From positions 1-20,634 of the forward strand of contig JAHFOW010000032.1 in NCBI GenBank assembly GCA_023261465.1: a DNA stretch of 20,634 nt. Reading direction: 5' to 3'. This DNA is from Planctomycetota bacterium (GTDB lineage: Bacteria; Planctomycetota; Brocadiia; Brocadiales; Brocadiaceae). The stretch's first letter is position 1. Each line of letters opens with the position of its first letter. Below the pieces are notes generated by a model. The model searched no databases and was not told the DNA's origin. It was given only the letters and a program-made list of their open reading frames with translations. Made by a program: the position numbers and the translations under genes. Below, in pieces: positions 7,039-13,574 of the stretch.

Positions 7039-7479
7039 TCAAGCGCCCAGTTTCTCTTTTAAAAACATCTGTACCTTTTTCCCATCCACAAGGCTGCCGT
7101 ACTTGCTCATAACCTGTTTCATCGCTATGCCCATCTCTTTAACGGTGAATTTACCAGCCGCGACGACCTCGCTCACAATCTTTTTTATCTCCTCATCAGA
7201 CAATTGCTTTGGAAGGTATTCCTCAACAATGGCAATTTCGTTATCCTGCTCTTTAACTTTGTCAGGGACGTTAAGTTTTTCATACTCTTCGCGTGTCTTT
7301 TTGAGTTTCCTGAGATACCCGCGCACGACCTCCACGTAATCAATCTGATCTTTCGGTTTACCTGAGGTATCGGCAATCTTGATGTCGGCAAGCATCATAC
7401 GTAATACCGATGTCCTTAATTTATTCTGCGCCTTCATGGAGATTTTTAAGTCCTCTGTTATTTTTTCTTTCAAACTCAT
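7039..7479 (-). CDS. yqeY: YqeY / GatB-like (Asn-Gln amidotransferase-related) domain protein
   Basis: The 146-residue soluble alpha-helical protein matches the YqeY family end to end: MSLKEKITEDLKISMKAQ start, R-x-LRMMLADIK, LKKTREEYEKLNVPDKVKEQDNEI core, EYLPKQLSDEEI and the C-terminal GIAMKQVMSKYGSLVDGKKV. The fold resembles the tRNA-binding tail domain of the GatB amidotransferase subunit. A role in tRNA-dependent amidation or another RNA interaction is assumed for the family but is not proven. Its ATG overlaps the stop of the upstream zinc-ribbon gene by four bases (ATGA), so the two are translationally coupled. Confidence 0.93.
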   Translation of the reverse strand: MSLKEKITEDLKISMKAQNKLRTSVLRMMLADIKIADTSGKPKDQIDYVEVVRGYLRKLKKTREEYEKLNVPDKVKEQDNEIAIVEEYLPKQLSDEEIKKIVSEVVAAGKFTVKEMGIAMKQVMSKYGSLVDGKKVQMFLKEKLGA

Positions 7480-7775
7480 ATATTATTGTCCTCATTATTA
7501 TCAAACGAATACCCGCCTACTTTGTGCCCACAATGAGGGCAGTAGGTCGGCGCCCCTTCATAATATTTTCCACAATATTTACACGGCATTAAAATATCCA
7601 TCTTCTTCGGTCGCCTTCCCCTCAGAACCAAATACAGTGGTAAAAACACGATCATTAACAAAAATACCCCAAGCATCCAGCCTACTGCCGGAAGGGTCTT
7701 GTAGCCTCTATTCTTTGCGTCAATATACACCCATACAGCAATTATCGCTGCTATGAGTAATCCAACCATTCTCAT
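7476..7775 (-). CDS. Small membrane protein with C-terminal zinc ribbon
   Basis: In this 99-residue protein, two transmembrane helices (about 4-18 and 30-50) joined by a short basic loop are followed by a basic RGRRPKK stretch and a zinc ribbon with C65-x2-C68 and C79-x2-C82 (MPCKYCGK and YCPHCGHK). The positive-inside rule places the ribbon in the cytoplasm. Similar small phospholipase-D-nuclease-like or zinc-ribbon membrane proteins are widespread and uncharacterised, so no function is assigned. It overlaps yqeY by four bases. AAAGGA lies 13 bases before the chosen ATG and somewhat further from a second in-frame ATG at codon 3; the true start could be either. Confidence 0.75.
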   Translation of the reverse strand: MRMVGLLIAAIIAVWVYIDAKNRGYKTLPAVGWMLGVFLLMIVFLPLYLVLRGRRPKKMDILMPCKYCGKYYEGAPTYCPHCGHKVGGYSFDNNEDNNI

Positions 7776-7907
7776 ATTTTATAATATCTATCCTTTCTCA
7801 ATTTCAAGGAATATAACAAATATGATATATCCCGTCAAACAATTATCACGAAAATTATCCTTGAAAGAGCATCACCTTTTAGTAAAATATCTTCCTGTTT
7901 ATGTTAT

Positions 7908-7936
7908 TTGCATCTGACCAAATAAATTTTTATACA
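7908..7936 (+). promoter_or_regulatory. Putative promoter of the CPKC protein gene
   Basis: TTGCAT (7908-7913), a 17-bp spacer and TATACA (7931-7936) precede the start codon at 7964, giving a leader of about 20 bases that contains AAAGGAA. Confidence 0.4.
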
Positions 7937-7963
7937 CCCTTTTATAACCAAAGGAAATTTATC

Positions 7964-8155
7964 ATGAAATACATCTATACAGCCTCCGACTGCCCCAAAT
8001 GCGAGACCTTAAAAAAGAAATACAGAATTGAGGGTGTACGATTTGTCGAAAGGAATGCAGACAGGATTAAACAGCCTGAAGACGAAATCGACCGCGAGGC
8101 GCTCATACAGGCTTCCATGCAAAACATGGAACTCCCTGTTGAAGTCGATATGTAG
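7964..8155 (+). CDS. Small glutaredoxin/thioredoxin-fold protein with CPKC motif
   Basis: The 63-residue protein is likely a minimal glutaredoxin-like thiol carrier. It opens with a beta strand and the redox motif (MKYIYTASDC10-PKC13), followed by a basic helix (ETLKKKYR), a second strand (GVRFVERNA) and a C-terminal LPVEVDM stretch whose Pro58 sits where the fold's cis-proline is expected. At 63 residues it is shorter than NrdH or Grx (about 75-85). The ATG at 7964 is chosen because AAAGGAAATT precedes it and the protein then starts directly with the first strand; an in-frame ATG at 7901 would add 21 unconserved residues. A role in reducing the nearby NrdJ is possible but only inferred. It converges on the importer permease gene with two bases between stops. 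Confidence 0.7.
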   Translation: MKYIYTASDCPKCETLKKKYRIEGVRFVERNADRIKQPEDEIDREALIQASMQNMELPVEVDM

Positions 8156-8157
8156 AT

Positions 8158-8913
8158 TTATCCTTTAGCCAGTCCCCAGCGTTCGCGAATACGTTGTTCA
8201 ACTTTAATAAAAAATAATCGATCAACGATAATACCAATCACAATAATCACGATCATCACGGCAATGACCTGACTCATATCATTAAGCTCCCGCCCAACCA
8301 TCAGGAGATGTCCCAATCCCAGCCCTACAATTAACAATTCTCCGGCCATCAACGAACGCCAGGCGTATGCCCACCCCTGTTTCATGCCGGTAATGATGTG
8401 GGGGAGTGACGATGGAATGATTACCTCAAAATACAACTTCCATCCTTTCGCACCCATGGTCTTTGCTGCACGCACGTAAAGAGGTGGCACGCTTTTTACC
8501 CCTGATTCTGTTGCAATCGTAATAGAAAGTACAGCGCCCATATAAACTAAAAATATGATCGCTTTGTCATTCAAACCAAACCAGAGCAGAGAAAGGGGCA
8601 GCCAGCATATCGTGGGTAACGTTTGCAAACCTGAAACCAGCGTGCCAAGCGTTTCTTCGCAAATCCTGATCCTTCCAATAAGCAATCCTAAGAAAATACC
8701 CGTGATAATAGAGAGACCATATCCAATGGCAATTCTCTTCATACTGATTGCAATACCATAGAGGAAGGTTTTGTCGTGAAATCCACGAATCAAGGTTTTA
8801 CATACCGTAACAGGAGAAGGAAGCACATACTCCGGCCAGATTCCGCACTTATATAATAATTCCCAGAGTCCAACCAGTAAGGCAAAAAATATAACCCTTT
8901 TCAGGATACTCAC
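8158..8913 (-). CDS. ABC importer permease, SsuC/TauC/NrtB family
   Basis: The 251-residue permease has about six hydrophobic helices (7-21, 60-80, 98-112, 118-135, 185-205, 216-235). The cytoplasmic EAA-type loop (RAAKTMGAKGWKLYFEVIIPS and onward, about 148-180) contacts the ATPase. The N-terminal pattern LPSPVTVCKTL and the block GLQTLPTICWLPLSLLWFGLND are typical of the nitrate/sulfonate/taurine (NitT/TauT) permeases. The start is a GTG placed immediately after the ATPase stop (TAGGTG), with GGAGGG 6 bases upstream, so the two genes are tightly coupled. The substrate cannot be read from the permease. Confidence 0.92.
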   Translation of the reverse strand: MSILKRVIFFALLVGLWELLYKCGIWPEYVLPSPVTVCKTLIRGFHDKTFLYGIAISMKRIAIGYGLSIITGIFLGLLIGRIRICEETLGTLVSGLQTLPTICWLPLSLLWFGLNDKAIIFLVYMGAVLSITIATESGVKSVPPLYVRAAKTMGAKGWKLYFEVIIPSSLPHIITGMKQGWAYAWRSLMAGELLIVGLGLGHLLMVGRELNDMSQVIAVMIVIIVIGIIVDRLFFIKVEQRIRERWGLAKG

Positions 8914-9855
8914 CTAAATCCCTCCTCCGATATCCGTTTTTGCAGGCTCTTCCGTTGTGCACTTTATATCACACTCTACACATGAATCCGTATCCATCTC
9001 ACACTTTACCACCTTATTGATCTCTGACTTCAGTTCTTTCATAATCCTTGTAGAATACTCTGCGACGTTGACGTCATTGTCATCCCGGGGTCGTGGTAAC
9101 TCAACGAAAAATTCACACTTAATCCTTCCCGGCGTGGTAGAAAGGAGTATGATTCGGTCCGCAAGGCATACCGCCTCGCGAATATTGTGGGTAATAAACA
9201 TAATCGTCTTCTTCGTTTTCATCCATATATTCTGCAACTCGTAATGGAGAATCCACCTTGTTTGCGCATCGAGCGCCGAAAACGGCTCGTCCATAAGGAG
9301 CATCTCAGGATTCATGGCAAGCGCCCTGGCAATAGCAACACGCTGTTTCATCCCTCCCGACAATTCATGGACATGGGCATGCTGAAATTTCGAGAGATGA
9401 ACCATCTTGAGATATTCCAATGCCATCTCCCGCCTCTCACGGCTGCCAATACCCTTCAATTTCAAGCCAAATTCAACATTCTTTACAACGCTGAGCCATG
9501 GAAAAAGAGCCGCCTCCTGAAATATAACAACCCGATCAGTGCCGGCGCCATTGACTTTTGAACCATTTGCCCATATTTCCCCCTTATCGGCCTTTTCAAG
9601 CCCTGCAACAATATTCAAAAGGGTTGTCTTGCCGCATCCCGAGGGACCGACAATACATACAAATTCCCCCGGTTGAATCTCAAGGTTTATGTCTTCCAGC
9701 ACATAGGTCAGTCCATGTTTTGATTGAAACGACTTTGATACATGCTGAATGCGTAGTTTTGGCATAATACCATCTACAGATGTCTGTGCCCTGCTTTTAA
9801 CCTTTACATCTTCAACATCCATGATATTTCCAATGCCAACGCTTTCTGTAACCAA
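8914..9855 (-). CDS. ABC importer ATPase, SsuB/TauB/NrtD family, with Cys-rich tail
   Basis: The 313-residue protein powers the importer. The nucleotide-binding domain starts near residue 31 (MPKLRIQHVSKSF), with Walker A GPSGCGKTT (70-78), Q-loop Q113, signature LSGGMKQR (165-172), Walker B LLMDEPFSALD (186-196) and switch H223. A 30-residue unconserved N-terminal extension precedes it. The TTG start at 9855 is used because GGAGG lies 7 bases upstream; ATG codons at positions 12 and 31 are alternatives with no better ribosome site. The last ~30 residues carry C285, C292, C295 and C299 (CEMDTDSCVECDIKC), a possible metal or Fe-S site that is not part of the usual SsuB/TauB domain. It begins 27 bases after the binding-protein gene. 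Confidence 0.92.
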   Translation of the reverse strand: MVTESVGIGNIMDVEDVKVKSRAQTSVDGIMPKLRIQHVSKSFQSKHGLTYVLEDINLEIQPGEFVCIVGPSGCGKTTLLNIVAGLEKADKGEIWANGSKVNGAGTDRVVIFQEAALFPWLSVVKNVEFGLKLKGIGSRERREMALEYLKMVHLSKFQHAHVHELSGGMKQRVAIARALAMNPEMLLMDEPFSALDAQTRWILHYELQNIWMKTKKTIMFITHNIREAVCLADRIILLSTTPGRIKCEFFVELPRPRDDNDVNVAEYSTRIMKELKSEINKVVKCEMDTDSCVECDIKCTTEEPAKTDIGGGI

Positions 9856-9882
9856 TTCACTACCTCCCCCAATAACTTTAAA

Positions 9883-10941
9883 TTATTTTTCTTCACCCAT
9901 AAGCGGTAAATCTTCAGCAATGGGTAATTCCTTCTCTGTAAGCACTTTATTCAGTATATGCAAATCAACCAATCCGGATAAATCGGGCTTTCGATCTCCT
10001 AAATAGCCAGCGCTGTATGCCATATCCGCATACGAATATATAGAAGTAGCAACAGGGTCATACGTAAATACTACCCGTGATAAAGCATCGCTGATAATTT
10101 CCTCGGGAAGATATATTCCTGAAAGTGCCTTAATCTGTTCAAAAAGAATCTTCCTCGCCATTTTGGGATGCTGGTTAATCCATTGAGTTATTTCAACCTG
10201 CGCAGTAAGCCACTGTTTCACCCAGTCGGGGTGATTGTTAAAAAAATTCGTACCGACGATTATTAACGTTGAACAAAACCTGCCGTCTTTCCATAAAGTA
10301 CTCTCATCAAGAAAAATCTCGCCACCCGCTTCCCGGATAAGCCTTGAACACCATGGCTCCGGCACCCAGGCGCCATCGATCTGTTTTCTCATAAAGAGAT
10401 TTAATATATCGGGATTACGCAGCGGAAGGATATTAACGGTCCCGCCTTTTTCTCTGGATTTTAAACCACTTTTCCTTATGTACTCCCGAAGGGCGATATC
10501 CTGTGTATTTCCTAGCTGGGGCGATGCAATCCGCTTCCCGGAAAGGTCTCCGGCTTTTTTTATATCGGAATCGGGCCTGATTACAAACAACGCGCCACCG
10601 ATTGCCACACCGGAAACCACTTTAAACGCCTTACCACCCGACCTTACATACCCATTGATTGCAGGACTCGGCCCTACATAGGCAATATCAATATCCTCTG
10701 AAAACACTGCCTCAATAATTGATGGGCCGGCGTTAAACAAGGTTGACTCTATCTTGATATCAGGGCCTAAATGCGATGCAAAGGCGCCATTTGCCAACCC
10801 AATAACAGCCTGCGCATGAGTAATGTTAGGAAAATACCCCACATGGATCGTATTATTGTTCGCCTTTTTTGAACACCCAACACCCTGAACAGTGAAAATG
10901 AACAGGAGACTCAAGACAGCAAAAAACCTGAAGATATTCAC
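9883..10941 (-). CDS. ABC importer substrate-binding lipoprotein, SsuA/TauA (NMT1/THI5-like) family
   Basis: The 352-residue protein has a signal peptide (1-22) and a lipobox ending VQGVG-C23, so it is predicted to be lipid-anchored outside the cytoplasmic membrane. The mature region starts with HVGYFPNITHAQAVIGLANG, then FNAGPSIIEAVFSEDIDIAYVGPSPAINGY and GGALFVIRPDSDIKKAGDLSGKRI. These are typical of the aliphatic sulfonate/taurine/nitrate type of periplasmic binding protein. The substrate is not certain; the FNAGPS and YVGPSPAINGY pattern is closest to proteins usually annotated as sulfonate binding. GTG start, with AGGA 5 bases upstream. It is the first gene of the importer operon (binding protein, ATPase, permease), and a conserved motif shared with the upstream rrf2 gene lies in its promoter region. 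Confidence 0.92.
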   Translation of the reverse strand: MNIFRFFAVLSLLFIFTVQGVGCSKKANNNTIHVGYFPNITHAQAVIGLANGAFASHLGPDIKIESTLFNAGPSIIEAVFSEDIDIAYVGPSPAINGYVRSGGKAFKVVSGVAIGGALFVIRPDSDIKKAGDLSGKRIASPQLGNTQDIALREYIRKSGLKSREKGGTVNILPLRNPDILNLFMRKQIDGAWVPEPWCSRLIREAGGEIFLDESTLWKDGRFCSTLIIVGTNFFNNHPDWVKQWLTAQVEITQWINQHPKMARKILFEQIKALSGIYLPEEIISDALSRVVFTYDPVATSIYSYADMAYSAGYLGDRKPDLSGLVDLHILNKVLTEKELPIAEDLPLMGEEK

Positions 10942-10993
10942 TTTTTCCTATCAATAAACTTATTGAAAATGTCTTCTTATACTTATTCACAAA

Positions 10994-11015
10994 TTCTACC
11001 ATACTGATAGACATT
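10994..11015 (-). promoter_or_regulatory. Importer promoter region with predicted Rrf2-regulator motif
   Basis: The 13-mer ACTGATAGACATT (plus strand, 11003-11015) recurs exactly at 11522-11534 in front of the rrf2 gene. On the minus strand it is followed by a -10-like TAGAAT (10999-10994), with no good -35, so the motif would sit inside the promoter spacer. It lies 62 bases upstream of the lipoprotein start codon. Confidence 0.5.
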
Positions 11016-11030
11016 CATTGAAAATAAAAA

Positions 11031-11498
11031 TTAAATCACATACGAGAGAGAGCTGTTCTCTCTTTTTTCTATAGAATCTTTAGCACGTTTACACATATCC
11101 GCAAATGTCATGGTATCCAACACATCGGTGATAGCATTGCGGATATCCATCATGACTCCACGTATAACACACGTCAACTCTTCTGAACATGGCTCATAAG
11201 ACATTTGACTGACACAATTTACCGGCGCAATTGTCCCATCAAGGGCACGAATTACATCACCCAGCCTGATAAGATCAGGCGAACGGGCCAATTCATAGCC
11301 ACCCCTCAGTCCCATCTTGCTATTCAACACGCCAGCTTTCCTGAGTGTAAGCAGTATGTTTTCAAGAAATTTCTGGGGAATCCTTTCCTTTGCAGATATC
11401 TCTTTAATCTGGACAGCGCCCTTTTGGTAATTCATCGAGAGATAAATCAACGCCCGTATGGCATAATCGCTTTTTTTGGATAGTTTCATAAATGTCAT
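11031..11498 (-). CDS. Rrf2-family transcriptional regulator with three-cysteine cluster site
   Basis: The 155-residue protein has a winged helix at about 4-72 (LSKKSDYAIRALIYLS, IPQKFLENILLTLRKAGVLNSKMGLRGGYEL), matching the Rrf2 family, then a dimerisation helix. C95, C104 and C110 (spacing C-x8-C-x5-C) sit in the loop where Rrf2 members such as IscR and NsrR bind an Fe-S cluster, so the protein probably senses Fe-S status, redox, NO or sulfur supply. Which signal cannot be decided. It lies directly upstream of the importer operon on the same strand and probably controls it. The ATG at 11498 is used; an ATG three codons later is equally possible and neither has a strong ribosome site. Confidence 0.93.
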   Translation of the reverse strand: MTFMKLSKKSDYAIRALIYLSMNYQKGAVQIKEISAKERIPQKFLENILLTLRKAGVLNSKMGLRGGYELARSPDLIRLGDVIRALDGTIAPVNCVSQMSYEPCSEELTCVIRGVMMDIRNAITDVLDTMTFADMCKRAKDSIEKRENSSLSYVI

Positions 11499-11521
11499 CC
11501 AGGTTATACAAACTATATAGA

Positions 11522-11559
11522 ACTGATAGACATTATAAAAACCCTATCAGAAATGTCAA
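11522..11559 (-). promoter_or_regulatory. rrf2 promoter overlapped by a CTGATAG inverted repeat
   Basis: A perfect TTGACA (minus strand, 11559-11554), a 16-bp spacer and a perfect TATAAT (11537-11532) form a near-ideal promoter. CTGATAG (11523-11529) and CTATCAG (11544-11550) form inverted 7-mers 14 bp apart; one lies in the spacer and one just downstream of the -10. The arrangement is what autorepression by the encoded regulator would look like. The start site would be near 11525. Confidence 0.65.
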
Positions 11560-11572
11560 CTATTTTTTTATT

Positions 11573-13228
11573 TTACATCGTTTTTGCCGCAGCGATTATA
11601 ACCTTGTCTAAATTGTCAAATTCCTCAATGTACTTAACACGCTCAATGCGCAATTCAGATACCTGCTTCACGATGTCATCGGAATGGTAGAATTTTTCAA
11701 CGTCATATTTGGACAGGTCAACGCCATCAACAACGGTTGGCACCTCAAGATTCCAGTACTTATCTTTGCTCCATCTGTTCGTTCCACACACAATGCCCCG
11801 GATAATAGACGCCATCTCCGGTATTTCAACCCGGCGGACTTTTCGCTTCATTACTTTCTGGCCATTAGGAAGCTTTTCAATAATTTCACCAATACCACCA
11901 GTATTTAACTGGTAGCAATGCACCTTACCTTCGTGCCGTTTTACAAAATCATAAAACCAGTTCCCTTCGAATGCCTTGTCGCCCACAATGAAAGGATTCG
12001 TGCCTACCTCACGGATGGATTCCCCTGCGCGCTTCGGATCGCCGGCGGAGGTCTCAATCGATTCGCCCAGCATAAAGACCGCAGCCGCTTGTTCAGGGGT
12101 AAGCTTTGCGGCAAGGGGCACAACCGTATGACGGCGGGTAATAAAAGCAACAATCAATCCATCCATTTCACTAACGGGCGGTAAATTGATATTGTTTGAA
12201 ATATACGGTTTGAGGTCTTCTCTCATCATGATACCGCGTCCATTACTGGTTAAGGTATCATCTTCAAAGTAGAGATTACCTTCATAGTCTATCATAACAT
12301 TTTCAAAAATCGTATCGCGTGATGTTGCAGCCTTGTAAATAATCGGCTGGGTGACAGGATCAAGTCCTTCTGTTTTTAAATAGAACCCACGCTCAGAACC
12401 GTATGCAGAACCATCTTTCTTCAGAAACACCACATCGTCCTGTAATATCTCAATACCCTCATCATCACCGTCCAGACCGTGCGTATGACAGGTATGCGTT
12501 GTCTTTCCCGTCCCGCTCATACCGAAAATAAGCATTCCATATTTTCTGACGAGACCATCATGTCCGCGGGCTTTTAAAATTTTCGCCCCGGCATGGAGAC
12601 CGAGCATGCCCTTCTGCTTTGCATTCCACATGGCCATCCGCAGGAAGCCTTTTTTTGATTCTCCATAATAGTCACTCCCAAGGACTATCGTTGTACTGAT
12701 TTCCGGAAAAACGAGGATTTGGCGGTCAGTTTCCTGCCATTCGGGAATATACACGATGAACTGTTTCGGATCGCCATCTTGCTTGGCCGGAAAAAGGGTC
12801 GCCCAGGTCATATACGCAAGCCGGATCATCTCCGGTCTCTGAATGGAAACATAAAACATGCAATTCGGTGAAAAATCGTTATTATTCCCCATCGTGCGGT
12901 TAATCCGTACAAAGGGCGCACGTTTTACATATTCCTCAACCAGTGCAAGCGTTTTGGGCAGGTTATTCATAATCTCCGTTTGTTGAGGATTATGAGACTT
13001 TAAACGCACCGCATCGCTTCCCACATAAACGGTTATCTTTGCACTACGGTTCTTGACCGTAGAATGAACAGCCACATTCCCGTATTTGGTAAAAGATGCA
13101 AAACGCTCGGCGCTGCGGCGCAACGTCCAGTCCGTAGAATTGATGACATTGGGCGCTCCCCTAAAAGATTCTAAAATCCGTCTTACCATATCAAATTCTT
13201 TTACGTTTAACGGTGTTGTTGATATCAT
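11573..13228 (-). CDS. pckA: ATP-type phosphoenolpyruvate carboxykinase (divergent PckA)
   Basis: PEP carboxykinase interconverts oxaloacetate plus ATP with PEP, CO2 and ADP, linking the TCA pool to gluconeogenesis. The protein has 551 residues. The P-loop is GMSGTGKTT (236-244, K242) and the kinase-2 region DDVVFL starts at D264. The metal/substrate block GSDYYGESKKGFLRM (184-198) and LHAGAKI (211-217) align with the conserved lysine and histidine region of bacterial PckA. The P-loop continuation THTCHTHGLDGDDEG differs from the common TTLSxDPxRxLIGDDEHGW, so this belongs to a divergent branch. The ATG at 13228 has GGGGG 6 bases upstream. An in-frame ORF extends 42 codons further up but encodes a hydrophobic stretch foreign to the family. 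A TATAAT at 13280-13275 may be its -10; no clear -35 was found. Confidence 0.9.
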   Translation of the reverse strand: MISTTPLNVKEFDMVRRILESFRGAPNVINSTDWTLRRSAERFASFTKYGNVAVHSTVKNRSAKITVYVGSDAVRLKSHNPQQTEIMNNLPKTLALVEEYVKRAPFVRINRTMGNNNDFSPNCMFYVSIQRPEMIRLAYMTWATLFPAKQDGDPKQFIVYIPEWQETDRQILVFPEISTTIVLGSDYYGESKKGFLRMAMWNAKQKGMLGLHAGAKILKARGHDGLVRKYGMLIFGMSGTGKTTHTCHTHGLDGDDEGIEILQDDVVFLKKDGSAYGSERGFYLKTEGLDPVTQPIIYKAATSRDTIFENVMIDYEGNLYFEDDTLTSNGRGIMMREDLKPYISNNINLPPVSEMDGLIVAFITRRHTVVPLAAKLTPEQAAAVFMLGESIETSAGDPKRAGESIREVGTNPFIVGDKAFEGNWFYDFVKRHEGKVHCYQLNTGGIGEIIEKLPNGQKVMKRKVRRVEIPEMASIIRGIVCGTNRWSKDKYWNLEVPTVVDGVDLSKYDVEKFYHSDDIVKQVSELRIERVKYIEEFDNLDKVIIAAAKTM

Positions 13229-13389
13229 GCTCAACCCCCTTTTCTTGCTCCAATAATCTATCGGGCGTACCCAAATTATAAAATTGTCTAATAGTAGTAA
13301 ATAAAGCAAAAATATGCAAATGAAAAATTTACTCAAATCATGTGAAATCTTCACGTCTTATTTTACACATATCGAATTCCCAGGCGCTG

Positions 13390-13480
13390 GCTTGGGAACT
13401 CACTTGTTCGTGAAGCTTCGCTTCACGCAAAACTGAAGATTTGCCAATAATTGCGTTCCCAAACAGAGTTTGGGAACAAG
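13390..13480. repeat. Palindromic repeat cluster between the dehydratase gene and pckA
   Basis: Two perfect hairpins lie here: CGTGAAGC-TTC-GCTTCACG (13409-13427, 8-bp stem) and GTTCCCAAAC-AGA-GTTTGGGAAC (13455-13477, 10-bp stem). An extra half TTGGGAAC at 13392-13399 can pair with the left arm of the second hairpin, so alternative folds exist. The first hairpin resembles the pair at 4527-4566. No T-run follows on either strand. This looks like a REP-type element in the 219-base gap between the genes; it could also insulate pckA from read-through. Confidence 0.65.
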
Positions 13481-13574
13481 CCGATACGTAAGGACGAAGC
13501 ATTTACTTATGTTCGTTTGAATGTGGTCTTATATTCTGAACAGTAAATGATTTGCCCCCAACTATCCATTACAA

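Noticed and set aside
10235..10681. Open frame of 148 codons on the plus strand inside the binding-protein gene
   Set aside because: It is antisense to a clear substrate-binding lipoprotein gene, has no ribosome site and resembles no family.
13229..13354. In-frame 42-codon extension upstream of pckA with a hydrophobic, signal-like sequence
   Set aside because: PEP carboxykinase is cytoplasmic, the extension has no ribosome site, and the ATG at 13228 follows GGGGG at proper distance.
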